Positions 42,379 through 51,630 of a DNA stretch of 64,000 nt are shown here, piece after piece. The notes under the pieces are model-generated. The model was not told the DNA's origin and searched no databases. It saw only the letters and a program-made list of their open reading frames with translations. The translations under genes were made by a program, and so were the position numbers. Within the stretch, counting starts at the first letter, position 1, and every line of letters begins with the position of its first letter. Source of the DNA: CAZOZZ01 sp965262425 (lineage in GTDB: Bacteria > Acidobacteriota > Terriglobia > 20CM-2-55-15); the NCBI GenBank assembly GCA_965262425.1, contig OZ253536.1:3782001-3846000 (forward strand), in the 5' to 3' direction.

Positions 42379-43591
42379 AGACGAGGTCCTTCAAGGGTGA
42401 AGAGCCCATTATATCGCGAAAGCCCACGATTCGCTCCACCGCTTCTCCAATTTGGTTGTTCGGAGTCGAGGCCCCGGCCGTCAACCCAATCGTTTGCGGC
42501 CCGGTACCGAGCCAGTCGAGGGTTCGGACCTCCGCCTTCGGAAGAGAGGCCGGCCCGGGCACCTTGTGCCGGATCTCTCTCGCGCTCACGATCGACGAAG
42601 CATCGTCAATGTGAAAAACGCGCGTAAAACCGGATGCGATTCGCGCCAGGTTCTTCGTGTTAGAACTGTTGTAACCACCAATCACGATCATCACGTCGAT
42701 GTGTTCGGACTCAAGAGCCCGGATGGCGCGCTGGCGATCCTCGGTGGCGCTGCAGATCGTATCGAACGAAATAAATCGATCAGCCAGATCGTCATCGGCG
42801 TATTTGCCTGCGAAAGCCACGCGGAACATCTCGGCAATCTCCAGCGATTCGGAACTCAGCATGGTTGTCTGGTTTGCCAGACCGATTCTCTCCAGATCGA
42901 CGTCCGGGTCAAACCCTTCCGAGATCGCCTGCCCGAATCGCGCCATGAAATCCTCCCGGTCACCGCCGGTGCCGATATAGTCGCAGATAAATCGGGCCTC
43001 GGGCTTGTCCCGCACGACCACGTAATGAGAACCCGGATGCAGCGACGTTCTGGAAAACGTGGCGCGCGTTTCCTCGTGCTCAAACTTACCGTGGATGATC
43101 GAAGTGATTCCTCGCCTTCCATAGAGCTCGACATTCTTCCATACGTTGAGAACCGAGCCACAGGTCGTATCGACAACGACACACCCTTTTTCCGACAGGA
43201 CGTCTAATTCTTGCTTGGGAACCCCAAAGGCGGGGATCAGCACGATGTCGTCAACCCCGAGTTGGTCGAACTTCCCTTCACCTTCAGGAAGGAAGCGGAT
43301 TCCCTTTCGCTCCAGTTCCCTGTTGACGTACGGGTTGTGGATGATCTCGCTTGTCAGGAAAATACGGCTGTCTGGAAATCGGGTCACCGTTTCATAGGCG
43401 TATTCGACGGCCCGCTCGACGCCGTAGCAGAACCCGAATTCCTCGGCCAGTCGAAATGTGAGGTCGCCTATTTCGAGCCTGAAACCATTAGCTCGCATCC
43501 GGTCGACGATCTGGCTGCGGTAGTTTTCCTGGAGTTCGGGACGGATCTCAGAACGCAGTCCAAAGCCCTTCTGAAAGTACGTCTGGCCCAT
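42365..43591 (-). CDS. ispH: 4-hydroxy-3-methylbut-2-enyl diphosphate reductase (long type)
   Basis: A 408-aa enzyme for the last step of the MEP isoprenoid pathway. The three cluster-ligand cysteines are in EEFGFCYGVERAVEYAYETV, VVVDTTCGSVLNVWKNVE and FDTICSATEDRQRAI. IIHNPYVNRELERKGIRFLP and the late VIGGYNSSNTKNLARIA match. It is about 90 residues longer than the Escherichia enzyme and resembles cyanobacterial/plant-type IspH. Its end overlaps the ferredoxin gene. Confidence 0.95.
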   Translation of the reverse strand: MGQTYFQKGFGLRSEIRPELQENYRSQIVDRMRANGFRLEIGDLTFRLAEEFGFCYGVERAVEYAYETVTRFPDSRIFLTSEIIHNPYVNRELERKGIRFLPEGEGKFDQLGVDDIVLIPAFGVPKQELDVLSEKGCVVVDTTCGSVLNVWKNVELYGRRGITSIIHGKFEHEETRATFSRTSLHPGSHYVVVRDKPEARFICDYIGTGGDREDFMARFGQAISEGFDPDVDLERIGLANQTTMLSSESLEIAEMFRVAFAGKYADDDLADRFISFDTICSATEDRQRAIRALESEHIDVMIVIGGYNSSNTKNLARIASGFTRVFHIDDASSIVSAREIRHKVPGPASLPKAEVRTLDWLGTGPQTIGLTAGASTPNNQIGEAVERIVGFRDIMGSSPLKDLVYGSE

Positions 43592-43660
43592 AAGTCAAGA
43601 TTGTAACACACGACTGATTGTGCTAGTTTCGGGCTGCATCGCGGCCCTCGAGGAGCCCCA

Positions 43661-44653
43661 TTGGCGAACAACAAAGCAACGATCACTGCTATCGCACACT
43701 ACTTACCCGAAAGTCGCCTGACAAACAAGGACCTGGAAAAAATCGTCGACACGACCGATCAGTGGATCAAGGATCGGACCGGGATCGACGAGCGGCGGAT
43801 GGTGTCGAAAGGAACCGCTACGAGCGACCTTGCGGCCGGAGCCGCACGACTCGTGCTGGAACGACGAGGAATCGGGGCAGACGAACTGGACCTGATTATC
43901 GTCGCCACGGTCACCCCCGACATGTTCTTTCCTTCGACTGCTTGCATCGTGCAGGAAAAGATCGGCGCATCCAACGCCTGGGCCTTCGACCTGCTGGGCG
44001 CCTGTTCCGGATTCCTCTACGCGGTGACGACCGGGGTGCAGTTCATCACGTCCGGGAGCCACAAGAAGATATTGATCGTCGGTGCGGACGTCATGACGTC
44101 GATTCTCGACTTCGAGGACCGCAGCACATGCGTCCTCTTCGGCGACGGCGCCGGAGCGGTTCTGCTGGAACCGACCGAAGGCCCCAACGGCATTTTCGAC
44201 TGGATTCTTCGAAGCGACGGGAGTGGGGGCAAGTTTCTCTACATGCCGGGCGGAGGAAGCCTGAATCCGGCTTCCGCGGAAACGGTGAGCCAGAAGATGC
44301 ACTATGTTCATCAGAATGGTCGGAACGTTTTCAAGTTCGCGGTCAAAGGGATGGTCGAGGTTTCACAGGCGATTCTGGCGCGAAACGATCTGACGACCCA
44401 GGATCTGAAACTCTATATACCCCACCAGGCGAACCTCCGGATCATTAAGGCGGCGGCGGCCAAACTCGACCTGGATGAAGATCGCGTAGCCATCAACATT
44501 GATCGCTACGCCAACACGACGGCCGGGACCATACCGATCTGTCTGTCCGAAGCCGCAGCGTCCGGTAGGATAGAAACAGGCGATCTCCTTCTGTTGGCCA
44601 GCTTCGGCGCCGGGTTTACGTGGGGCAGTCTGCTTCTAAGGTGGGATTCGTGA
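43661..44653 (+). CDS. fabH: Beta-ketoacyl-ACP synthase III
   Basis: A 330-aa enzyme starting fatty-acid elongation with acetyl-CoA and malonyl-ACP. The catalytic triad is seen as Cys115 in DLLGACSGFLYAV, His in YIPHQANLRIIK and Asn in YANTTAGTIP. DQWIKDRTGIDERR and SFGAGFTWGSLLLRW are further signatures. Translation starts at TTG 43661, supported by GAGGAG just upstream and the conserved N-terminus. It is divergent from ispH. Confidence 0.95.
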   Translation: MANNKATITAIAHYLPESRLTNKDLEKIVDTTDQWIKDRTGIDERRMVSKGTATSDLAAGAARLVLERRGIGADELDLIIVATVTPDMFFPSTACIVQEKIGASNAWAFDLLGACSGFLYAVTTGVQFITSGSHKKILIVGADVMTSILDFEDRSTCVLFGDGAGAVLLEPTEGPNGIFDWILRSDGSGGKFLYMPGGGSLNPASAETVSQKMHYVHQNGRNVFKFAVKGMVEVSQAILARNDLTTQDLKLYIPHQANLRIIKAAAAKLDLDEDRVAINIDRYANTTAGTIPICLSEAAASGRIETGDLLLLASFGAGFTWGSLLLRWDS

Positions 44654-44773
44654 AAAAACAACCGTTGACGGCTTCTCGCACCCAACCCTGGATACCCCGT
44701 ATTATCAGCAACTTAGATAAGATCTGAACGAATTCCTGAAAAAACCCGAAAAAGAAATCAGAAAGACGTATTT

Positions 44774-44803
44774 TTGACAGGCATGTCAAATCTACTGTTA
44801 TGA
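44774..44803 (+). promoter_or_regulatory. Candidate strong promoter for small RNA
   Basis: Consensus TTGACA (44774-44779) and TTATGA (44798-44803), spacing 18 bp, between fabH and the Nudix gene. No coding gene follows on this strand for 800 bp. Confidence 0.55.
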
Positions 44804-44810
44804 AAGCGGA

Positions 44811-44932
44811 AGGACAGAAAGCAGCCAAGCTTCGTTGCACGAGACACTTTTCCGAATACCGTCCCTGGCTGAGGAAAGCAATCATAAACACGAAGCTCGG
44901 CAAAAAAGCCCTCGCGAAAGCGAGGGCTTTTT
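44811..44932 (+). ncRNA. Candidate small RNA
   Basis: A promoter-like sequence and a strong terminator bracket about 120 bases with no convincing ORF. I could not match it to a known RNA family; the transcript contains purine-rich GGAAGGACAGAAAGCAGCC. It sits between two genes transcribed toward it, so it is not a leader. Confidence 0.45.
44908..44932 (+). terminator. Intrinsic terminator
   Basis: Perfect stem GCCCTCGC / GCGAGGGC with GAAA loop followed by TTTTT. It ends the putative small RNA; read from the other strand, the A-run before it could also terminate the Nudix gene. Confidence 0.9.
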
Positions 44933-44980
44933 ACGTTTTGCGCTCTTTCGTCGGAGCGAGGCGTTGAAAACAACCGACTT

Positions 44981-45376
44981 TCAAGTCATGCTCAGGGCCA
45001 GGTGGCAGCACAAAGAACCCTGAGACTGACCATTTCGCAAGACCGATCTTGGCGCCCATTTCCACTCTCCCTGCTGGGGAACCCCATCCATCCGGGCTTC
45101 GAAAAGGTCCATCTCCAGAAGGTAGGCAGGACGGTCCTGGGTTCCCGTCGCCAGGACTCTGGTGGGCTCCAACCGAGCCCTCAGTTTTTCGCGGCCAATG
45201 CGGCGAACCACGTCCTGGGGCGTTTCTCCAGGCGAGCAGGTCCCGGCCGGCAGCCCCCAGATTCCCGGCAGTTCGTCGTCGCTTTCAGGTCTTTTGACGG
45301 TCAGGATCTTGTCGCCGCGGACGACGAAGACAGCAACGGAATGCTTTACAGGTTTGGGATCCACGGAGTCCGACAT
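44981..45376 (-). CDS. Nudix-fold protein with degenerate Nudix box
   Basis: A 131-aa protein, using ATG 45376 (MSDSVDPKPVKHSVAVFVVR); the same frame is open upstream but conserved sequence starts here. The Nudix region reads GLPAGTCSPGETPQDVVRRI then GREKLRARL. The first Glu and the late RE are present, but the REUxEE core is altered (RRIGREK), so catalysis may be impaired or atypical. Substrate unknown. The 74-aa gene ends a few bases before its start, so the two are probably co-transcribed. Confidence 0.7.
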   Translation of the reverse strand: MSDSVDPKPVKHSVAVFVVRGDKILTVKRPESDDELPGIWGLPAGTCSPGETPQDVVRRIGREKLRARLEPTRVLATGTQDRPAYLLEMDLFEARMDGVPQQGEWKWAPRSVLRNGQSQGSLCCHLALSMT

Positions 45377-45380
45377 GACT

Positions 45381-45605
45381 CTAATGTTTATATCCGTCCA
45401 GCCATCTGCCGAACCTCCAGACGTCCCGGAGAACTGTCGCGATCGGGGGACGATGTCGGCCATAGGCAGTTTGAAAGCGCCAGTTCAGATATTTCCGAGG
45501 GGGAAAGGGTAGAAACGGGAACCGCTTGTACCAGTCGGCGGGGACGATACGACAATAAAAACGGGCCAGCGACCAGGCAACGTCCAAACGCCTCACGATG
45601 CCCAT
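45381..45605 (-). CDS. Small conserved-looking hypothetical protein
   Basis: A 74-aa protein rich in aromatic and basic residues (VAWSLARFYCRIVPADWYKR, FPFLPFPPRKYLNWRFQTAY, VLRDVWRFGRWLDGYKH). The WY-FLP-P-YL-WR-TAYG pattern looks like a conserved small protein seen near metabolic genes, but I cannot name a family. It ends just before the Nudix-fold gene and diverges from fxsA. Confidence 0.55.
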   Translation of the reverse strand: MGIVRRLDVAWSLARFYCRIVPADWYKRFPFLPFPPRKYLNWRFQTAYGRHRPPIATVLRDVWRFGRWLDGYKH

Positions 45606-45619
45606 GCTATCATAAACCC

Positions 45620-46048
45620 ATGAAAATATTCGGCATCTTGCTGTCGATGTTCATCGTGATCCCCGTGGTCGAATTCGGTCTTCTCATCGAAATCGGAAGT
45701 CGTCTCGGGACCTTGCCGACACTGCTCCTGATCTTCGGAACAGGTGTGGTGGGCGCGTATCTGGCCCGCCTGGAGGGCATTCGGATTCTCTACAAAATCC
45801 AACGTGATTTCCAACAAGGCGTGATGCCGGCCGAACAGCTTTTCGACGGCGTCCTCGTTCTGATCGCCGGCGTCGTCCTGCTCACACCGGGTCTGTTGAC
45901 CGACGCGGCCGGACTCCTCCTCCTGTTCCCGGTCACCCGATACCCGATCAAAGCCTTCATCAAGCACAAGGCCCAATCCTGGGTCGCCAACCAACAGGTA
46001 CATGTCTCTATTAACAGGAATCGTCTGTCTGACCCTTCTCAAGATTGA
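45620..46048 (+). CDS. fxsA: FxsA family membrane protein
   Basis: A 142-aa inner-membrane protein. The hydrophobic N-terminal half (ILLSMFIVIPVVEFGLLIEI, then LPTLLLIFGTGVVGAYLARL) and the central G-x-P-A-E motif region (FQQGVMPAEQLFDGVLVLIA) plus GVVLLTPGLLTDAAGLLLLF define FxsA (suppressor of F-plasmid exclusion of phage T7). ATG 45620 begins the conserved N-terminus. Role in the host unknown. Confidence 0.9.
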   Translation: MKIFGILLSMFIVIPVVEFGLLIEIGSRLGTLPTLLLIFGTGVVGAYLARLEGIRILYKIQRDFQQGVMPAEQLFDGVLVLIAGVVLLTPGLLTDAAGLLLLFPVTRYPIKAFIKHKAQSWVANQQVHVSINRNRLSDPSQD

Positions 46049-46142
46049 CCGCCGGCGACACCTTCTTATAAGATCCTCGAACGTTTCAATCCCGAACCAG
46101 TCCGTGAAACTTTTCCGGATGACCGGACCTGAGGAGTAAGCG

Positions 46143-47735
46143 ATGTCTTCAAGAAGGGTTCTTCTAATCTCGAGCCTGTTGGTGGTGATCGGCGTTCCGG
46201 CTCTACCACAATCCTCGTCATTCAGGGTCTCACCAATCAAAGAGGCCTCGATCAGTGACATCCATGCCGCCATGAAATCCGGCGAACTCACGGCGGTGGA
46301 ACTGGTCGAAATGTATCTGGACCGGATCGAGGCCTACGATAAGCAAGGCCCCGCCATCAACGCGATCATAAGGATCAATCCCAGGGCGCTGGATCGGGCC
46401 GCCGAGCTCGACGAGCAGATGGCCGAGTCCGGATTCGTCGGGACCTTGCACGGGATTCCCGTCATCATCAAAGACAACTACGACACCCACGACATGCCGA
46501 CGACGAACGGGACGCTCGCACTCAAAAATTCCATACCCCCGGATGACGCCTACCAGGTTCGCAAGCTGCGCGAGGCCGGCGCGATCGTCCTGGCCAAGTC
46601 CAACATGGCGGAATTCGCCATGAGCGGCGCGTTCTCCGTCAGCTCGATCCTCGCCGGCTACACGCGCAACCCCTACGATACCAGCCGTGCAACGGCCGGT
46701 TCGAGTGGCGGCACGGCAGCGGCTATTGCAGCAAACTTCGCAACGGTCGGTCTGGGGACGGATACGGGGAGCTCGATTCGGGGGCCGGCTTCACATCAAA
46801 GCCTGGTCGGGTTCCGCTCGACGATGGGTCTGACGAGCCGGGACGGCATCATTCCGTTGAACGCTGCCCGCGACGTGGGCGGACCGATCGCCCGGACCGT
46901 CGAGGATGCGGTCATTGTGTTCGAACTCCTGGCCGGCTACGACCCGGCAGATCCGGTGACCGCCGCAAGTGAAGGTAAGGTTCCGGAAAACTATACGCAG
47001 TTCCTCGTCAAGGACGGTTTGGAGGGAGCGCGGATTGGAGCCCTCCGGGAACTGTTTCCCGAGGACGACACGGACCCCGAGGTCCTGCGACTGATGAACA
47101 AAGCGCTGGAAGACATGAAAGCCGCCGGCGCGGTCATCATCGACCCGGTCCGCATTCCCGACCTCGAAGAGATCCGGGAGTCCTTCAAGACGGGCACCAG
47201 CCGTCTCAAATATGACTTCGAACGATACCTTGCAACACTCGGTCCGGACGCCCCTTACCAGACGCTGGATCAGATCGTCGAATCGGACGACTTCCACCCT
47301 TTCCTGCGACGAAACCTGAATCGCGCTCTCGAGCGGGCTAAGGAAAACGACGGCCCTCCGGAGGAGCAGGCCGACTACCAGCACAATATGGAAGTAGAAC
47401 AACGACTTCGTGAGGCCGTCCTCAAGGCCATGGACGACAATGCCGTCGAGGCTCTCATCTATCCCACGTTCCGGTATCCTCCACGATTGATCGGGGACGA
47501 GAACACGACTCCGCTCGGCGCAAACAGCAATCCCCTGTCGCCTCCAACCGGATTTCCGGCCTTCAATGTCCCGATGGGGTTCACCGTCGATGGACTTCCG
47601 GTGGGGCTGCAGCTACTGGGACGGGCGTTCGATGAACCCACGCTCGTACGACTGTCCTACAGTTACGAGCAGGCGACTAAACATCGACGCGCACCGCGGA
47701 GCACACCGCCGCTCTGGCTTACGGGAAATCAATAG
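46143..47735 (+). CDS. Secreted amidase-signature hydrolase
   Basis: A 530-aa amidase with a predicted signal peptide (VLLISSLLVVIGVPALPQSS). The catalytic triad of the amidase-signature family is Lys110 (HGIPVIIKDNYDT), the cis-Ser in ATAGSSGGTAAAIAA (187/188) and Ser211 in LGTDTGSSIRGPA. The segments VGFRSTMGLTSRDGIIPLN and DVGGPIARTVEDA are also typical. The export signal means it is probably periplasmic rather than a GatA homologue. Substrate unknown. A hairpin without T-run (GGCGCCC/GGGCGCC) lies shortly after its stop. Confidence 0.88.
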   Translation: MSSRRVLLISSLLVVIGVPALPQSSSFRVSPIKEASISDIHAAMKSGELTAVELVEMYLDRIEAYDKQGPAINAIIRINPRALDRAAELDEQMAESGFVGTLHGIPVIIKDNYDTHDMPTTNGTLALKNSIPPDDAYQVRKLREAGAIVLAKSNMAEFAMSGAFSVSSILAGYTRNPYDTSRATAGSSGGTAAAIAANFATVGLGTDTGSSIRGPASHQSLVGFRSTMGLTSRDGIIPLNAARDVGGPIARTVEDAVIVFELLAGYDPADPVTAASEGKVPENYTQFLVKDGLEGARIGALRELFPEDDTDPEVLRLMNKALEDMKAAGAVIIDPVRIPDLEEIRESFKTGTSRLKYDFERYLATLGPDAPYQTLDQIVESDDFHPFLRRNLNRALERAKENDGPPEEQADYQHNMEVEQRLREAVLKAMDDNAVEALIYPTFRYPPRLIGDENTTPLGANSNPLSPPTGFPAFNVPMGFTVDGLPVGLQLLGRAFDEPTLVRLSYSYEQATKHRRAPRSTPPLWLTGNQ

Positions 47736-47850
47736 AACGTCCGGACGAAGATTCTCGCGGCGCCCTTATTGGAGGGCGCCACAAATCCCTGTCTCCACCA
47801 TTGAACCTCTGTTCCCTTCCCGGTACACTGGTGGTGCCCTTCCTTTTTTC

Positions 47851-48167
47851 GGGTCTTCCGCAGAATTTGTGGGTAAAACCGTCTTCCATCGCCGCTTGAG
47901 GAGACCACGGTGCTCGCCAAGCCTCAAGGCTTCCCTCGCAAGCTCGGCGGCTGCGCCGGCCTTGACCCTCGGCTGCGCTCCGCGGTGTCGGCTGGTGTGG
48001 GCGATGGGGAACGGGGCCTCCGGCGGGGGCTCCGGGCACCGGGTGTAGGCGTCCGACCGAAGTGGGTACTGGAATATTCGCCGTCGAACAAAAAAATAAG
48101 GTACTTTGTTTCAATTACTTATGTGCGCACAGGCCTTTGGACTGCCCACAAATTCTGCGGAGGAGGC
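47851..48167. mobile_element. 317-bp MITE, copy 2 (ISL3-related ends)
   Basis: Same length and almost the same sequence as the element at 19166-19482, in the opposite orientation. Ends GGGTCTTCCGCAGAATTTGT and (complement of the right) GCCTCCTCCGCAGAATTTGT. Flanking repeats CTTTTTTC (47843-47850) and CTTTTTTA (48168-48175) match at seven of eight bases, consistent with an 8-bp duplication. It sits 22 bp upstream of the comM start codon and so separates comM from its original promoter region. Confidence 0.9.
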
Positions 48168-48189
48168 CTTTTTTATTTTCACCACAACT

Positions 48190-48879
48190 ATGCTTTTCAA
48201 AACTCGAAGCGGTGCCGTCTATGGCATCGATGCGTCCCCGATCGAGGTAGAAGTCAACATCGCACCGCGTGGCAACGGCGAATTCCAGATCGTCGGCCTG
48301 CCCGATTCCGCCATTCGCGAGTCCCGTCCGAGAATCCGATCCGCGATCCGTAACAGCGGTTTCGGGTTTCCATGCGAACAAATCACCGTCAATCTGGCTC
48401 CTGCCAATGTCCGGAAGGAAGGCTCGGCGTTCGACCTTCCCATGGCCATCGGAATCCTTGGAGGAACTGGCCTCATCCACCCGAATCTCTCCGATTGTCT
48501 CTTCGTCGGCGAGCTTTCGCTCGACGGTCGGCTCCGGCCAATCCGAGGGGTGTTGTCGATCGCGATGCTCGCACGAAAAACCAAGATCTCGAAACTCATC
48601 GTTCCAGCCGAAAATGCAGCCGAAGCGGCCGTCGTCGATGGTGTATCGATCTATCCGGCAAAGACGCTCACCGAAGCCGTCGACCTGGCAAACGGAAACC
48701 ATCAGGGTAAACCGCTCAAGGTCCACGCCTCGGATCTTCTCGCGCGGTCACCGTCAAATGGCGAAGACTACCGTGACGTCCGCGGACAGCAACACGCGAA
48801 ACGGGCGATCGAGGTCGCTATTGCAGGAGGCCACAACATCATATTGTTTTGGACACTACCCGGTGTGCTGCCTTGCTGA
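48190..48879 (+). pseudogene. comM: comM (YifB, Mg-chelatase-like AAA ATPase), truncated by element insertion
   Basis: About 217 residues of the N-terminal domain are intact: MLFKTRSGAVYGIDASPIEV, FQIVGLPDSAIRESRPRIRS, ITVNLAPANVRKEGSAFDLP and EDYRDVRGQQHAKRAIEVAI. The sequence departs from the family after IAGGHNI, where the Walker A motif (GPPGSGKT) should follow; instead it reads ILFWTLPGVLPC and stops. ComM is a branch-migration helicase for natural transformation; without the ATPase core the protein cannot work. The 3' part of the gene must lie beyond the right edge of the window. Confidence 0.88.
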
Positions 48880-50429
48880 GGTATGGGGACGCTGCCGACG
48901 ATTCTTATTGAGCGGTCAGGGTTTACGAAGATGCCAGTTCCAGGCGTTCCGTCAACAAACGTTGTCAAGATATCCCGTTTCTTCTTGAAAGACAATCCCT
49001 CGATCTTTGTCCTGAAGTGCCGCAAAGACATCCCCACTCGCTGAATCTGTTGCTGCATCTCAGATTCTTGCTTTATGAGAGCCACCCTTGCCTCAATCGC
49101 TTCCCGCTCTCGCTCGATTTCCGAAAGTATGGAATCAAGGCGCTTCTCTGTCAGCTTGCCCTTTGTGTAGAGCCTCAGGGCGCGGCCTTCTTCCAAATCC
49201 TTTGCTTTAAGCTGCTCCTGAAGCTCTTCTTTAGAGCCAAGGTTCGTTCCACGCTGCTCGGCCTGTGCAACTGCTAAGGCGTTCTCCAGGACTTTTGGAT
49301 TCTTGATGATTGATTCTATTTCTGACCACACTGCCTGGTCCAATGCAGGGGTTGAGAGCCAGGGCGTCGGGCATGTTCTGGACAGATGATGTCTCTTGCG
49401 GTTGTGGCAGATGTAGTACGTTCTGCCGTGCGAGGGTTCCCCACACATCTTGGAGCCGCACTCTGCGCAATGTAACAACCCCCCGCACAAGTACTGATTT
49501 TTCTTGTTGCGGTCAGCAAGCAGCTTCCGCTGCCGCAGCTTAGCCTGAGCTGCAGAAAAAAGCTCCTGATCGAGAATTGCAGGAACGGGAATTCGAATCC
49601 ACTCTGCTTCTGGACGCCGTCCCAGCACTTTGTTCTTGCCGTTGAGTTGCTGTGTTAGCCGCACGTTATAGGCCAGCTCGCCGCAGTAGCCATCGTAATG
49701 CAGTATCTTGCCAACAGACGATTTGGCCCACAGGTCTGATTTCCTTCGGTGAGACGTTCCTTGCTTTGCTGACGGGCATTCAATTCCGCGTTGGTTTAGT
49801 TCATTCGCGATTGCTGCAAGCCCGAGGCTCTTGTTCACGCACAACTCAAAGATCGTCCTGATGACACGTGCCAGTTGGCCGTCGATCTCGAACACACCGC
49901 GCTGCCTGTCGTAGGTGAAGCCGTACGGCGGCTTGCCCATCGCCAGTTTTCCTTCGCGCCACTTCTCCAAGCGACCGCGCCGCATCCGGGAAAGGATCTT
50001 TCTTTTTTCCCACTTCGCCACTTCACGTTTGAGCGCTGCAAAGAAATCCTGGTCCTCATTCATCAGGTCCACAAATGTTCCAGATGGAGTGGCTATCTTG
50101 ATGTTGTTCTCGCGCAGCGTGTCGTAGATGAAAGCTCCAACCATGTCTGATTTGGAGCGTGAGATTCGGTCTTCGTCAATGACCAGCAGAATCTCAAACC
50201 TGTCTTTTGTGGCATCGTCCAGCAAGCGTGAAAACTCGGGCCTGCCTTCAACGGTTTCGCCGCTGCAGCCATCGTCAACGTACTGCTCGACGATGTTCCA
50301 ACCCTGTTTGTTGGCGTATTCCGGCAGGAGCCGCAGCTGGCTCCCGATCGTGTGGCGCTCTCTTTGTCGCTCGGTGCTTACGCGGGCATAGATGCCGCAC
50401 TTTGGAAGGGGCTTACTCGGTTCATTCAT
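48768..50429 (-). CDS. Large serine recombinase (site-specific integrase)
   Basis: A 553-aa recombinase. The resolvase catalytic domain starts at CGIYARVSTERQRERHTIGS with the nucleophile Ser18, and continues with VIDEDRISRSKSDMVGAFIY. The recombinase domain has GKPPYGFTYDRQRGVFEIDG. A zinc ribbon follows (CGGLLHCAECGSKMCGEPSH, YYICHNRKRHHLSRTC), then a coiled-coil segment (about residues 400-480). The last 28 or so residues are read from host comM DNA on the opposite strand, so the C-terminus differs in the excised form. It lies directly beside the junction and is the likely integrase. The frame is intact. Confidence 0.93.
   Translation of the reverse strand: MNEPSKPLPKCGIYARVSTERQRERHTIGSQLRLLPEYANKQGWNIVEQYVDDGCSGETVEGRPEFSRLLDDATKDRFEILLVIDEDRISRSKSDMVGAFIYDTLRENNIKIATPSGTFVDLMNEDQDFFAALKREVAKWEKRKILSRMRRGRLEKWREGKLAMGKPPYGFTYDRQRGVFEIDGQLARVIRTIFELCVNKSLGLAAIANELNQRGIECPSAKQGTSHRRKSDLWAKSSVGKILHYDGYCGELAYNVRLTQQLNGKNKVLGRRPEAEWIRIPVPAILDQELFSAAQAKLRQRKLLADRNKKNQYLCGGLLHCAECGSKMCGEPSHGRTYYICHNRKRHHLSRTCPTPWLSTPALDQAVWSEIESIIKNPKVLENALAVAQAEQRGTNLGSKEELQEQLKAKDLEEGRALRLYTKGKLTEKRLDSILSEIEREREAIEARVALIKQESEMQQQIQRVGMSLRHFRTKIEGLSFKKKRDILTTFVDGTPGTGIFVNPDRSIRIVGSVPIPQQGSTPGSVQNNMMLWPPAIATSIARFACCCPRTSR
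48825..48860. other. Left attachment junction (attL) of integrated element in comM
   Basis: comM homology stops between the GGHNI codons and the following unrelated sequence, placing the crossover near 48836-48845 (GGCCACAACATC side is host). The exact core dinucleotide cannot be set without attR or an empty site. Confidence 0.65.
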
Positions 50430-50649
50430 GATTCAGAAGATCCACCAATTTAGAAATCAGCTCTTTGTATGCGCGGATTGCTGCGGGGTTATCCGGAGCA
50501 GGACAAACACAGTCGTAGTGAGCTTGAACGGCTTTCTTAGGATAACCCGTTACCTGGACATCTTCGGTCCTCGCTGGCGCATTACCGTTATTCGTCTCGG
50601 TTTTCGCCGTTTCTGACCCGCGCTCAAACTTGTGCTTCTGAATCATCAC
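50422..50649 (-). CDS. Small hypothetical protein upstream of integrase
   Basis: A 75-aa hydrophilic protein of unknown function (GYPKKAVQAHYDCVCPAPDN then AIRAYKELISKLVDLLNHE). It overlaps the primase stop (ATGA) on one side and the integrase start on the other, indicating translational coupling. It could be a recombination directionality factor by position, but no sequence feature proves this. Confidence 0.55.
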   Translation of the reverse strand: MMIQKHKFERGSETAKTETNNGNAPARTEDVQVTGYPKKAVQAHYDCVCPAPDNPAAIRAYKELISKLVDLLNHE

Positions 50650-51630
50650 CTAATCAATGCGTTTCCGATGGTCCTGCGAACGTAATCGCTGCCTTTTCGG
50701 CTGGCCTGCACTGCGCCGTCCGGTCGAAGACCGAGAATTGTTGCCAATTCGCCGATGTCTTGATGCCCAAGATAGAGAAGCCGCCGAATCAGCGAGTAAT
50801 CAAATCCCGTCCTGCTCCTGTCCGTGTTGCCAGGTTTTCCGCTCCCAGTCCACAATTGACGCAATTGGTTGTCTGTTTCCAACAATCTGGTAAACCAGTT
50901 TGGCAATTCGGTGCCTGTCGCCAGCTCGAACCCCGGCTTTCGGCCGGTATCGTGAATCTCAAGAGAAAGCAGATACCCCCTCAGAGTTTCATCCTCAATT
51001 CGCTCGTTTCCGTAGAAACGACTCACAATCCCCACTTCGGGTTTCGCTGTGCCGTATATCTTTGCCCGGCGGACAAGGTCTTCGGTGTGGTCGAGCCTGA
51101 GTTCCAGCCGCTCGAGTTCCTGTTCGTATCCTTTGTGAAACCTGTTGCGGAATTCCCGAAGCCGTTCACCAATGTCAGAACACTCAGCAACTCGTATACC
51201 TGGATACGCCAACAGCAAATGGAATCCCCTGCCCGTGAAAGCTCGAACAGGCTCATTAAAGTCGTGGTCGTAGAAGTACTCATTTGTCTTATCTAGGAAT
51301 CGCTCAACGTCTCTTCGATGGGATTCCTGCAAATGACCAGATTCAGCATCGAGGTCCAAAAGCAAGTTCTTGGAAATCTCGATCTCTTCTTCTCGTGCAG
51401 ATCTCGGATATCCTCTTCTCGTATGAATCCTGCTTCTTGGGTTAATTCCGTAAACAACAAGCCTTGATTCTGAATAACGCCTCACAAACGCAACAACTGC
51501 TTTCTCGTCCCTTGCATACCAAATACGTGGAAAAGCATCATTCTTCCTGTTCCACTCAACGTTCTATTCTCCTCGCCTGTACTTCTTATGAAACGCACTC
51601 AATTCCGTAAAACCATTCTCGTGTCCCAAC

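Noticed and set aside
51564..51566. TAG as pyrrolysine or programmed readthrough in the primase gene
   Set aside because: The same gene is split by an IS and the neighbouring ATPase has frameshifts; plain decay is simpler. No pyrrolysine genes are visible.
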